64,000 nt of DNA from Variovorax guangxiensis (GCF_003952165.1 NZ_RXFT01000001.1:62001-126000); one strand, 5' to 3'; shown: positions 7,459 to 15,494, numbered from the stretch's first letter. Made by a program: numbers and translations. The notes: generated from the letters alone by a model not told the origin.

Positions 7459-9909
7459 TCAGGCGGCTGCCGTCAGCGGCGTGAACTGCCGCACGTCCAC
7501 TGACGCCTGCGCCGACTCGAACCACGGGTCGGGTTCGCCGTCGAGCGCGAACTGCAGGCGCTCCCACAGCGCCTTGCGGCCCTCGGCGTCGTCGAGGATC
7601 TTCTTCTTCACGTAGTCCAGGCCCACGCGGCCGATGTAGTGCACCGTGCGTTCCAGGTACCAGCCTTCCTCGCGGTACAGCTGCAGGAAGGCGCCCGAGT
7701 ACTCCATCACCTCGGCGGCGGTCTTCACCTTCACCAGGAACTGCGCCACCTCGGTCTTGATGCCGCCGTTGCCGCCCACGTAGAGCTCCCAGCCGGAGTC
7801 GACGCCGATCACGCCCACGTCCTTGATGCCGGCCTCGGCGCAGTTGCGCGGGCAGCCAGAAACGGCCAGCTTGACCTTGTGCGGCGAGTACATGGCCCAC
7901 AGCGCGCGCTCCAGGTCCTTGCCCATCTGCGTGCTGTCCTGCGTGCCGAAGCGGCACCACTCGCTGCCCACGCAGGTCTTCACCGTGCGCAGCGACTTGG
8001 CGTAGGCGAAGCCGCTGGGCATGCCGATGTCCTTCCACACGCCTTCCAGGTCTTCCTTCTTCACGCCCAGCAGGTCGATGCGCTGGCCGCCCGTGACCTT
8101 GACGGTCGGAATCTTGTACTTGTCGGCCGCGTCGGCAATGCGGCGCAGCTCGTCGGGCGTGGTGTGGCCGCCCCACATGCGCGGAATGACGGAGTAGGTA
8201 CCGTCCTTCTGGATGTTGGCGTGGCTGCGCTCGTTGATGAAGCGGCTCTGCGGATCGTCCTTCGCCTCCTTGGGCCAGGTGCTGATCAGGTAGTAGTTGA
8301 TGGCCGGGCGGCAGGTTGAGCAGCCGTTGGGCGTGCGCCAGCCGAGGTTGCGGTAGACCTCGTCGTGCGTCAGGTAGTGCTCCTTGCGGATCGCGTCGCG
8401 CACGTCCTGGTGGCTCACGTCGGTGCAGCCGCACACCGCCTTCTTCTTGGGCGTGGCCGAGTAGTCGCCGCCGGCGGTGAACATCAGGATCTGCTCGACC
8501 AGGCCGGTGCACGAGCCGCAGCTCGCGCTGGCCTTGGTGTGCTTCTTCACCTCGTCGAGCGTGAACAGGCCCTTTTCCTTGATGGCCTTGCAGATGGTGC
8601 CCTTGTTCACGCCGTTGCAGCCGCACACCTCGGCGTCGTCGGGCATGGTGGCGGCCTTGTTGTGGCCCTCGTGCCCGGTGTCGCCGATGTTCGATTCGCC
8701 GAACATCAGCTTGTCGCGGATGTCATGCACGCTGCGGCCGTCGCGCAGCAGCTTGAAGTACCAGCTGCCGTCCACCGTGTCCCCGTAGAGGCAGGCGCCC
8801 ACCAGCTTGTCGTCCTTGATGACCAGCTTCTTGTAGACGCCGCCGAAGGGGTCGCTCATGACGATCTCCTCCGTGCCTTCGCCGCCCATGAACTCGCCGG
8901 CCGAGAAGAGGTCGATGCCCGTCACCTTCAGCTTGGTGGAGGTGAGCGAGCCCAGATAGCGGCCGATGCCGAACTGCGCCAGGTGGTTGGCCGCCACCTT
9001 GGCCTGCTCGAAGAGCGGGGCCACCAGCCCGTAGGCGATGCCGCGGTGCGCCGCGCATTCGCCCACCGAGTAGATGCGCGCGTCGGTCACGGTCTGCATG
9101 GTGTCGGTGACGACGATGCCGCGGTTGCAGTGCAGCCGCATCTTCTCGGCCAGCTCCACGTTGGGGCGGATGCCCACGGCCATCACCACCAGGTCGGCGG
9201 CGGTCTCGGTGCCGTCCTTGAAGCGGATGGCCTTCACGCGGCCGCTCTTGCCGTCATCCGTGTCGCCGACCAGTTCCTGCGTCTGCGCGCCCATCCTGAA
9301 CTTCAGGCCCCGGTCTTCCAGCGACTTCTGCAGCAGCTTGCCCGCCACGTCGTCGAGCTGGCGCTCCATCAGCCAGGGCATGACGTGCACCACCGTCACG
9401 TTCATGCCGCGCAGCATCAGGCCGTTGGCGGCCTCCAGGCCCAGCAGGCCGCCGCCGATGACCACCGCGTTCTTGTGCGTGCGCGCGGTCTCGATCATGT
9501 AGTCGGTGTCGGCGATGTCGCGGTAGGCGATCACGCCCTTCAGGTCCTTGCCGGGCACCGGCAGCATGAAGGGGTTGGAGCCGGTGCACATCAGCAGGCG
9601 GTCGTAGGCGGCCTCGGTGCCATCCTCGGCGCGCACGATGCGTTTCACGCGGTCGACCTCCACCACCTTCTTGCCGGCGTGCAGCGTGATGTTGTTCTCG
9701 GCATACCACTCCCAGCTGTTGAGCACGATCTCGTCGATCGTCTGCTCGCCCGCGAGCACCGGCGACAGCAGGATGCGGTTGTAGTTGGGGTGCGGCTCTG
9801 CGCCGAAGACGGTGATGTCGTACAGGTCGGGCGCGATCTTCAGAAGCTCTTCGAGCGTGCGCACGCCGGCCATGCCGTTGCCGACCATCACGAGTTTCAT
9901 TTTCTTCAT
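7459..9909 (-). CDS. nirB: nitrite reductase (NAD(P)H) large subunit
   Basis: NirB reduces nitrite to ammonium with six electrons from NAD(P)H through FAD, iron-sulfur clusters and siroheme. The 816-residue protein shows an FAD-binding VGNGMAG (9-15) and a second nucleotide-binding VVIGGGLLGLEAA. Two BFD-like [2Fe-2S] Cys sets follow (C429/C431/C464/C467 and C493/C495/C530/C533), then the siroheme-[4Fe-4S] ligands C646, C652, C686 and C690 (TCVGSEWC and SGCPRNC). Length and order match the family. The ATG at 9907-9909 faces the divergent kinase gene with only 64 bp between. I found no convincing sigma-54 promoter there or in the first 300 bp of the kinase gene. Confidence 0.96.
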   Translation of the reverse strand: MKKMKLVMVGNGMAGVRTLEELLKIAPDLYDITVFGAEPHPNYNRILLSPVLAGEQTIDEIVLNSWEWYAENNITLHAGKKVVEVDRVKRIVRAEDGTEAAYDRLLMCTGSNPFMLPVPGKDLKGVIAYRDIADTDYMIETARTHKNAVVIGGGLLGLEAANGLMLRGMNVTVVHVMPWLMERQLDDVAGKLLQKSLEDRGLKFRMGAQTQELVGDTDDGKSGRVKAIRFKDGTETAADLVVMAVGIRPNVELAEKMRLHCNRGIVVTDTMQTVTDARIYSVGECAAHRGIAYGLVAPLFEQAKVAANHLAQFGIGRYLGSLTSTKLKVTGIDLFSAGEFMGGEGTEEIVMSDPFGGVYKKLVIKDDKLVGACLYGDTVDGSWYFKLLRDGRSVHDIRDKLMFGESNIGDTGHEGHNKAATMPDDAEVCGCNGVNKGTICKAIKEKGLFTLDEVKKHTKASASCGSCTGLVEQILMFTAGGDYSATPKKKAVCGCTDVSHQDVRDAIRKEHYLTHDEVYRNLGWRTPNGCSTCRPAINYYLISTWPKEAKDDPQSRFINERSHANIQKDGTYSVIPRMWGGHTTPDELRRIADAADKYKIPTVKVTGGQRIDLLGVKKEDLEGVWKDIGMPSGFAYAKSLRTVKTCVGSEWCRFGTQDSTQMGKDLERALWAMYSPHKVKLAVSGCPRNCAEAGIKDVGVIGVDSGWELYVGGNGGIKTEVAQFLVKVKTAAEVMEYSGAFLQLYREEGWYLERTVHYIGRVGLDYVKKKILDDAEGRKALWERLQFALDGEPDPWFESAQASVDVRQFTPLTAAA

Positions 9910-9973
9910 GGGGCTGGACCTTTCAGGGAAATCAAGCGGACTTGCGCCCGCAGCGCGCGTTCAGAATCGCGCC

Positions 9974-11695
9974 ATGAGCTTCGAAGTGGATATCGGCTAC
10001 AGCAGCCGTCGCGGACCGCGCGAGGTGAACGAGGACTTCGCCGGCGCGGTGCACGCGCCGCCCGGCGACGAGGCACGCGGGCTCATCGCGGCCATTGCCG
10101 ACGGCGTGTCCAGCGGAGGCCGGGGCCGCGAGGCGGCGCAGACCACGGTGATGGGGCTTCTGGCCGACTACTTCGCCACGCCCGCGACCTGGGAGCCGAC
10201 CGCCGCGCTCGACCGGCTGGTCGCCGCGCAGAACGGCTGGCTGGCCGACCACAACCGCCGCCGCCAGAGCAGGAGCAGCGAGGAAGGCGGCACGGCGCTG
10301 ACCACGCTCACCGCGCTGGTGCTGCACGGCCAGGGCTACACGCTGGCGCACGTCGGCGACACCCGCGCCTGGCGCGTGCGTGCCGGCGGCGAAGCGGCCG
10401 TGCCGCTCACGCAGGACCATGCCTTCGACCATCCCGACATGCGCAGCCGCCTGACGCGCGCCATCGGCCTGGACGACCAGGTGCGCGTCGACTATGTGCA
10501 GGGCGACGTTCGCGTGGGCGACTGCTTCGTGCTCACCTCCGACGGCGTGCACGGCGTGCTCAAGCCCCAGCAGGTGGCCGCGCTGGCCCTGCAGGGCGAC
10601 GACGCCGAGGCCGCCAGCGAGGCGCTGGTGCATGCGGCGCTCGACGCCGGCACGCGCGACAACGCGACCGCGCTGGTCATCCGTGTCGTGGGTTTGGACG
10701 CCCGCCAGCTCGACGACGAACTCGGCGACGGCCGCCGTCTCGCTCCGCCGCCCGCCCTGAAGGTGGGCGAGGTGCTCGACGGCTACGCCATCACCGCGCT
10801 GGTGGCCGACACCGGTGTCCATCTGCTGTACCAGGCGCGCCATCCGGCCACGCGCGAGCTGGTCGCGCTGAAGACGCTGCACCCCTCGCGCGCCGGCGAT
10901 CCGCAGGAGCGCGCGATGTTGGCCCACGAGGCCTGGCTGGGGCTGCGCGTGGGCGGCAACGGTTTCGTCCGCGTGCATGAGCGCGCCGCGGACGCGAGCG
11001 CGCTGTACGTCGTGTTCGACTGGCACGGCGGGCGCACGCTCGAGCAGCTGCGCAAGGCCAACCCGCGCGGCGCGGTGCCCGAAGTGGTGGCCGCCGCCAT
11101 CGAGCTCAGCCGCGCGCTCGGCCGGCTGCACCGCCAGGGCGTGATCCACCGCGACATCAAGCCCGGCAACCTGCACCTGGGCGAGGACGGGCGCTGGCGC
11201 ATCCTCGACCTGGGCGTGGCGCTGTCGGGCAGAGAGGGTGCGGCCCAGCGCGAGCTGCATGCCGGCACGCCCAGCTACATCAACCCCGAGCAGTGGGAGG
11301 AGGGCGGCACGGCCGACGCGGGCAGCGACCTGTTCGCGCTCGGCGTCACGCTCTACCAGTGGCTCACCGGCCATCTGCCCTACGGTGAGATCGAGCCCTA
11401 CCAAGTGGCGCGCTACCGGCGCGACCCGGTTGCGCTCTCGCGGTTGCGGCCCGACGTGCCCATCTGGCTCGACCACCTGGTGCGCAAGGCCGTCGCCCGC
11501 GATCCGCGCGAGCGTTTCGAGACCGCCGAGGAGCTGCTGCTCGCGCTCGAACGCGGTGCATCCCGCCCGGTGAACGCGCCCGCCGCCACGCCGCTGATCC
11601 GCCGCGACCCGCTCGCGCTCTACCAGCTGGCGCTGGGCGTGTCGGTGCTGCTCAACCTCCTGTTGATCGTGTGGCTGCTCTTTTTGCCACGATGA
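9974..11695 (+). CDS. bifunctional PP2C phosphatase / Ser-Thr protein kinase, C-terminal membrane anchor
   Basis: The 573-residue protein fuses a PP2C-type phosphatase (about 1-240) to a eukaryotic-like kinase (about 265-530) and ends in one hydrophobic segment (549-571) followed by LPR. Metal-binding PP2C motifs are NED (D21), ADG (D43), VGDTRAWR (D129), SDG (D190) and RDN (D229). Kinase residues are K300 in VALKTL, HRD 392-394 (catalytic D394), N399 and DLG 412-414 in place of DFG. It should act on cytoplasmic substrates while tethered to the inner membrane. A comparable kinase lies next to nirB in Pseudomonas nitrate clusters; here it is divergent from nirB and convergent with narK. Its substrate is unknown. 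The start at 9974 gives the normal PP2C N-terminus. Confidence 0.9.
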   Translation: MSFEVDIGYSSRRGPREVNEDFAGAVHAPPGDEARGLIAAIADGVSSGGRGREAAQTTVMGLLADYFATPATWEPTAALDRLVAAQNGWLADHNRRRQSRSSEEGGTALTTLTALVLHGQGYTLAHVGDTRAWRVRAGGEAAVPLTQDHAFDHPDMRSRLTRAIGLDDQVRVDYVQGDVRVGDCFVLTSDGVHGVLKPQQVAALALQGDDAEAASEALVHAALDAGTRDNATALVIRVVGLDARQLDDELGDGRRLAPPPALKVGEVLDGYAITALVADTGVHLLYQARHPATRELVALKTLHPSRAGDPQERAMLAHEAWLGLRVGGNGFVRVHERAADASALYVVFDWHGGRTLEQLRKANPRGAVPEVVAAAIELSRALGRLHRQGVIHRDIKPGNLHLGEDGRWRILDLGVALSGREGAAQRELHAGTPSYINPEQWEEGGTADAGSDLFALGVTLYQWLTGHLPYGEIEPYQVARYRRDPVALSRLRPDVPIWLDHLVRKAVARDPRERFETAEELLLALERGASRPVNAPAATPLIRRDPLALYQLALGVSVLLNLLLIVWLLFLPR

Positions 11696-11715
11696 GCGGA
11701 GGCGGGCCGGGCGGT

Positions 11716-12981
11716 TCATGACCGGGCAGCCTTCCGCGTGTTGTTGACTGCGGGCGAAGCATGTGCCGGCGCGATGCGCGCACGGCCACCCTTTTCGGCC
11801 CAGGTGCGGGTCCAGCGGATCTGCATCACGCGCATCACGCCCAGCATCACGAGCGAGAGCACCGCGAAGAAGATGAAGCCCCAAAGGTAGCTGCCCAGGT
11901 ACTGCTTCGACAGGCCCATGGCGTTGGGCACGAGGCCGCCGCCCAGGGCGCCGATCTCGCCGATCATGGAGCCGGCCACCGCGGTGCTCGCGGGCCAGCG
12001 CAGCGGCACCAGCTGGAACAGCGCGCCGTTGCCCGCGCCCAGCGCGGCGAAGCAGACGATCAGCGCCAGCGTGGTCACGGCCAGCGAAGCCGACGAGACG
12101 CCCACCAGCACCAGGCTGGCGGTCACCACCAGCAGCACCACCGTGAGGGTGTTGACGCCGCCCCAGCGGTCGGAGATCCAGCCGCCCGCGACGCGCACCG
12201 CCGCGCCCATGAAGGCCGCGAGCATGGTCAGCTGGCCGGCCTGCACCTTGCTCACGCCGAACTGGTCGTAGTAGTAGGAGGGCAGGAAGGTCGTGAGGCC
12301 GATGAAGCCGCCGAAGGTCACGCCGTAGATCAGGCTGAACACCCAGCCGTCCTTCTCGAACAGGCAGGCGATGTGCTCGCGGAAGCTCGAATGCGCGTTC
12401 ACGTCCGGCGGCTCCTTGGCGAAGAGCACCATCACCACCATCGGAATCAGGATGGCGACGGCGGCCACGCCGTACACCGCCTGCCAGCCCAGCCAGTTGG
12501 CCAGCGGCGGCGCCACCAGCACCGACACGGCCGTGCCCACGTTGCCCGCGCCCACCAGGCCCATGGCCAGGCCCTTGTGCTGCGGCGGGAACCAGCCCGA
12601 GCCCAGCGACAGCGCCACGCCGAAGCTCGCGCCCGCGATGCCCAACAGCACGCCCATGGCGAGCAGGTCGTTGAAGCTCTTCACGAAGAAGAAGCCGAAG
12701 AGCATCGCCACCGCGATCAGCGCCATCTCCACCAGCGTGGCCTTCTTGCGGCCGATGTACTGCGACAGGATGCCCAGCGGAAAGCGCATGAGCGCGCCCG
12801 CGATGATCGGCACCGACAGCATCAGGCCCTTCTGTGCCGGCGAGAGGCTGAAGGTTTCGCCGATGAAGGGCGCCATGGCGCCGTTGAGCACCCAGATGCA
12901 GCAGGAGAACGAGAAGTACAGGAAGGCCGCGAACAGTGTCGGACTGTGGCCTGACTGCAAGAAATTCCTGAAACCTGACAT
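11716..12981 (-). CDS. narK: nitrate/nitrite transporter, NarK/NasA family (MFS)
   Basis: This inner-membrane major facilitator carries nitrate and/or nitrite. It has 421 residues from the ATG at 12979-12981; a TTG three codons upstream (12990) is a possible alternative, and neither has a clear ribosome-binding site. Twelve membrane spans are apparent, with the MFS loop LGILSQYIGRKKATLVE and the nitrate-signature-like GLVGAGNVGTAVSVLVAPP. The leader upstream has a sigma-54-type promoter, an AACGAA hairpin and an intrinsic terminator (separate entries), so expression is probably controlled by nitrogen limitation and by antitermination. It is convergent with the kinase gene (20-bp gap). In this assimilatory setting the symbol nasA is also used for such carriers. 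Confidence 0.92.
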   Translation of the reverse strand: MSGFRNFLQSGHSPTLFAAFLYFSFSCCIWVLNGAMAPFIGETFSLSPAQKGLMLSVPIIAGALMRFPLGILSQYIGRKKATLVEMALIAVAMLFGFFFVKSFNDLLAMGVLLGIAGASFGVALSLGSGWFPPQHKGLAMGLVGAGNVGTAVSVLVAPPLANWLGWQAVYGVAAVAILIPMVVMVLFAKEPPDVNAHSSFREHIACLFEKDGWVFSLIYGVTFGGFIGLTTFLPSYYYDQFGVSKVQAGQLTMLAAFMGAAVRVAGGWISDRWGGVNTLTVVLLVVTASLVLVGVSSASLAVTTLALIVCFAALGAGNGALFQLVPLRWPASTAVAGSMIGEIGALGGGLVPNAMGLSKQYLGSYLWGFIFFAVLSLVMLGVMRVMQIRWTRTWAEKGGRARIAPAHASPAVNNTRKAARS

Positions 12982-12996
12982 GGCGTTCAAAGATGC

Positions 12997-13014
12997 AAAA
13001 AGCCGCGGCGCGGC
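12997..13014 (-). terminator. Leader attenuator-type terminator before narK
   Basis: On the narK strand GCCGC-GCC-GCGGC forms a compact G/C stem followed immediately by TTTTT. It ends only 15 bases before the narK ATG and about 150 bases after the predicted sigma-54 transcription start. A factor-independent terminator inside the 5' leader implies attenuation control. Together with the upstream hairpin and the adjacent ANTAR gene it suggests nitrate-dependent antitermination as in the Klebsiella nasF leader. Confidence 0.7.
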
Positions 13015-13090
13015 CCTGGAGAGGCCGTGTCGACGGACGGGGTTGGGAGCGGAGTGCCGGCAGCGGACGCTGTCGACGTGGGGGTGCGCG

Positions 13091-13106
13091 CGGCATGTGC
13101 GTTGCC
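13091..13106 (+). promoter_or_regulatory. Possible sigma-54 promoter for the ANTAR-P-box gene
   Basis: CGGCATGTGCGTTGCC has GG at 13092-13093 and GC at 13104-13105 with the required 12-base offset, and matches GGCA..G....TTGC of the consensus. It would start transcription near 13117, about 134 bases before the ATG at 13251. The match is weaker than the three minus-strand sigma-54 sites in this locus. Confidence 0.35.
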
Positions 13107-13142
13107 GGGCCGGATGCAGGAGCCTGCAGCCTCTTCACCAAA

Positions 13143-13162
13143 GCGGTGCTTCGTTACACCGC
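13143..13162 (-). promoter_or_regulatory. ANTAR-target-like RNA hairpin at the 5' end of the narK leader
   Basis: On the narK strand GCGGTGT and GCACCGC form a 7-bp stem (one G-U pair) closing the hexaloop AACGAA. ANTAR proteins are known to recognise hairpins whose hexaloop has A at position 1 and G at position 4, and both are present. The hairpin begins at the predicted transcription start (about 13163) and precedes the leader terminator at 12997-13014. A second hairpin with the same loop rule, expected in the published two-hairpin motif, was not found. Confidence 0.55.
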
Positions 13163-13173
13163 GCCCTGTTTCA

Positions 13174-13189
13174 TGCAAGAGGCGTGCCT
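13174..13189 (-). promoter_or_regulatory. sigma-54 promoter of narK
   Basis: The narK-strand sequence AGGCACGCCTCTTGCA matches TGGCACGNNNNTTGCW at every defined position but the first. The -24 GG (complement of 13187-13188) and -12 GC (complement of 13175-13176) are correctly spaced. The predicted start is near 13163, giving a leader of about 180 bases. Sigma-54 dependence implies an activator such as NtrC; no classical NtrC palindrome was recognised upstream. Confidence 0.75.
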
Positions 13190-13218
13190 GCGGATTCGCG
13201 CGGGCGTGGCCTATGCTC

Positions 13219-13238
13219 GCGGTGCGCTCCCGCACCGC
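13219..13238. repeat. Perfect 8-bp-arm palindrome upstream of the ANTAR-P-box gene
   Basis: GCGGTGCG and CGCACCGC are separated by CTCC. The palindrome ends 12 bases before the ATG at 13251 and lies about 55-75 bp upstream of the predicted narK start. It could be an operator for the divergent region or an mRNA hairpin next to a start codon that has no visible Shine-Dalgarno sequence. Its half-site order (GGTGC then GCACC) is opposite to that of an NtrC box. Confidence 0.5.
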
Positions 13239-13250
13239 TTCTTTTCCACG

Positions 13251-14528
13251 ATGTCCCTTCTCGTTGTCCTGCCCGATGAAACCGCCCGCCTCGTGCTGCC
13301 AGAGGCGCTGGCGAAGGCCCTGTCCGGTGCGGGAATCGATGTGCTCGCGGTTGCCGATTGCGCCGGCTTCGCGCGGCAGGTCGAGGCGCTTTCTCCTCGG
13401 CAGGCGCTGATCTTCCTGCCTCTGCCCACACCCACATTGCTCGACACCTTGCGAGGCTGGGCTGGCGTACCGCCGTGCGCGCTGAGCCTTGTCAGCGAGC
13501 CGCTGAGCGCCGCGCAGCACGAGGAACTGGTCGCGCTCGGCGTGCATGCCTGGATGCCGGCCGGCGCCGTCGATGCCGGATCGCTCGCCGCAGTGATCGC
13601 GCGTGCGCGCTCCCGCTGGCAGCGCGAAGCCGCGCTGCGCACCGAACTGGAGAACCTGCGCACCCGCATGGACGAGCGCAAGTGGGTCGATCGCGCCAAG
13701 GGCCTGCTGATGTCCGCGCGCGGCATCGGCGAGGACGAAGCCTTCGGCCTGCTGCGCGGTGCCGCGATGCACGCGAACCTGCGGCTCGGAGAGGTGTCGC
13801 GCTCGGTGATAGAGGCCGCGCAGTGGGCGGACGCCATCAACCGCGCCGGGCAGCTGCGCATGCTCTCGCAGCGGCTGGTGCGCGTGGCGGCGCAGCTGCT
13901 GGGCGGCATCGACGCGCAGCGCGCCCGGCTGCTGCGCACACAGTCTTCCGAGCGGGTGCAGCAGAACCTGGATCATCTGGCGGCCCTCGGGCTTGATGCT
14001 GCCGGCGTCGATGCGCTTGCGCAGGCGCAGTCCGCGTGGCGCGGGCTGGCCGATGCGCTCACGGCGAAACCGACTGCTACAGGGCTGGCCGACATCGACC
14101 GGCGTGCCGAAGTGCTGCTGGAGGCTGCCGAGGCGCTGACCGAGGCGCTGGAAACCTCGGGCGCGCGCCGCGCGCTGCGCATCGTCAACATCTGCGGGCG
14201 GCAGCGCATGCGCGCGCAGCGGCTCGCGAAGGACGCGCTGCTCGCGGCGGCGCTGAAGGAAGAAGCGGCCAAGGCGCGGCTGGTGCCGACCATGGCCGAG
14301 TTCGAGGCCGCGCTGCTCGAACTGGAGCGCGCGCCGCTGAGCACCGCAGAGATCCGCGCCGCGCTGGCGAGCGCGCGCGACGAATGGCTGCGGCTGGTCG
14401 GCGGCGTGCAGGCGCTGGACAGCGCCGATGGCCGCGCCACGCTGGTGCGTTCCAGCGAGGCGCTGGTCGACACCTTCGAACGCCTCACGGCGTCGTACGA
14501 GCACAGCCTCCAGGTCATCATGTCGTGA
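13251..14528 (+). CDS. ANTAR-domain regulator with degenerate receiver and P-box-like nitrate-sensor region
   Basis: This is a predicted soluble nitrate-responsive RNA-binding antiterminator of 425 residues. Residues 1-120 resemble a receiver (NasT-like), but the phospho-acceptor position reads LIFLPLPTP and has no aspartate. An ANTAR domain covers about 132-190 (DERKWVDRAKGLLM, GIGEDEAFGLLR). It is followed by DAINRAGQLRMLSQRL (194-209), strikingly like the P-box of the NarX/NarQ nitrate sensors and PilJ-type domains, and by a second, weaker copy, IVNICGRQRMRAQRL (311-325). No membrane span is seen. The ATG at 13251 is chosen for the family-like N-terminus; no ribosome-binding site is visible. 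It is divergent from narK and convergent with nrtD (28-bp gap). Confidence 0.82.
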   Translation: MSLLVVLPDETARLVLPEALAKALSGAGIDVLAVADCAGFARQVEALSPRQALIFLPLPTPTLLDTLRGWAGVPPCALSLVSEPLSAAQHEELVALGVHAWMPAGAVDAGSLAAVIARARSRWQREAALRTELENLRTRMDERKWVDRAKGLLMSARGIGEDEAFGLLRGAAMHANLRLGEVSRSVIEAAQWADAINRAGQLRMLSQRLVRVAAQLLGGIDAQRARLLRTQSSERVQQNLDHLAALGLDAAGVDALAQAQSAWRGLADALTAKPTATGLADIDRRAEVLLEAAEALTEALETSGARRALRIVNICGRQRMRAQRLAKDALLAAALKEEAAKARLVPTMAEFEAALLELERAPLSTAEIRAALASARDEWLRLVGGVQALDSADGRATLVRSSEALVDTFERLTASYEHSLQVIMS

Positions 14529-14556
14529 CGCCTCCGGTGCCGGCGCTCGGTCTGCG

Positions 14557-15363
14557 TCAGGCCGCGACCTTCTCCACGTGCGCCTGGCGCGTGTAGAGGA
14601 AGTCGATCACCGCCTTGCGCGCGTGCACGTAGACCGGGTCTTCCGCCAGCTCGACGCGGTTGCGCGGGCGGGGGATGTCCACCGACAGCACGTCGCCGAT
14701 GGTGGCGGCCGGGCCGTTGGTGAGCATCACGATGCGGTCGCTCAGCAGCACGGCCTCGTCCACGTCGTGCGTGACCATGACGACGGTGCTGTGCGTCTTC
14801 TGCACGATGGCCAGCAGCTCGTCCTGCAGCTTGGCGCGGGTGAGGGCGTCGAGCGCGCCGAAGGGTTCGTCCATCAGCAGCACCTTGGGCTCCATCGACA
14901 GCGCGCGCGCGATGCCCACGCGCTGCTTCATGCCGCCGGAGATTTCGCCGGGGCGCTTCTGCGCGGCGGGCGTGAGGCCCACCAGCGCCAGCGCGGCGTC
15001 GGTGCGCGCGCGAAGCTGCGCCTTGCTCTCGGTGGCCGCGAACACGCGCTCGACCGCGAGGTAGACGTTCTCGAAGCAGGTGAGCCAGGGCAGCAGCGAG
15101 TGGTTCTGGAACACCACCGCGCGCTCTGGGCCGGGGCCCTTGATCTCCTTGTTGGCGCACAGCAATGCGCCCTCGGTGGGCGTTGTGAGCCCGGCGATCA
15201 GGTTCAGCAGCGTCGACTTGCCGCAGCCCGAGTGCCCGATGAGCGTGATGAACTCGCCCTTGGCCACGTTCAGGTTCACGTCGCGCAGCGCTACGAAGCG
15301 GCCCTTGGGCGTCTTGAAGGCCTGCTCGACGCCGTGGATCTCGATGTACTTGGTGTCGTTCAT
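14557..15363 (-). CDS. nrtD: nitrate ABC transporter ATP-binding protein
   Basis: This is the ATPase of a nitrate/nitrite ABC importer. The 268-residue protein has Walker A GHSGCGKST (43-51), the NrtCD-type signature ISGGM (141-145), Walker B VLLMDEP (D165/E166) and switch histidine in VMVTHDVDEA. The segment NHSLLPWLTCFENV is typical of the nitrate/sulfonate/taurine ATPase family. It is the last gene of nrtA-nrtB-nrtD; a 154-bp gap with nested inverted repeats separates it from nrtB. Only one ATPase gene is present, so the transporter probably uses a homodimer. Cyanobacterial NrtC-like fusion to a binding domain is absent. Confidence 0.93.
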   Translation of the reverse strand: MNDTKYIEIHGVEQAFKTPKGRFVALRDVNLNVAKGEFITLIGHSGCGKSTLLNLIAGLTTPTEGALLCANKEIKGPGPERAVVFQNHSLLPWLTCFENVYLAVERVFAATESKAQLRARTDAALALVGLTPAAQKRPGEISGGMKQRVGIARALSMEPKVLLMDEPFGALDALTRAKLQDELLAIVQKTHSTVVMVTHDVDEAVLLSDRIVMLTNGPAATIGDVLSVDIPRPRNRVELAEDPVYVHARKAVIDFLYTRQAHVEKVAA

Positions 15364-15390
15364 GATGTGTGCTCCTGGATGCGGGACAGA

Positions 15391-15494
15391 ACGCAGAAGA
15401 AAGTCAAAAACTACGCAGAAGTCGCAGAAGGAAGACCGAAGATTTTTTGTTTCTCTTCTGCGACCTTCGCGGAACCTTTGCGATTTCTGCGTTC
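15391..15494. repeat. Nested inverted repeats between nrtB and nrtD
   Basis: TCGCAGAAG (15422-15430) pairs with CTTCTGCGA (15455-15463), and the outer ACGCAGAA (15413-15420) pairs with TTCTGCGT (15485-15492). A further ACGCAGAA copy begins at 15391. The central loop contains an AT-rich run. The arrangement predicts a long RNA stem-loop inside the transcript, upstream of the nrtD start. It looks like a dispersed intergenic element and may also affect how much nrtD is made relative to nrtAB. Confidence 0.65.

Noticed and set aside
13098..13118. Minus-strand CGGCA/TGCCG stem as the second ANTAR hairpin of the narK leader
   Set aside because: The loop has seven bases (ACGCACA) and no G at position 4, so it does not meet the hexaloop rule.
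13219..13238. Palindrome as an NtrC binding site for the narK sigma-54 promoter
   Set aside because: NtrC boxes have GCAC before GTGC with a different spacing; here the half-sites are in the opposite order, so I list it only as an unassigned palindrome.
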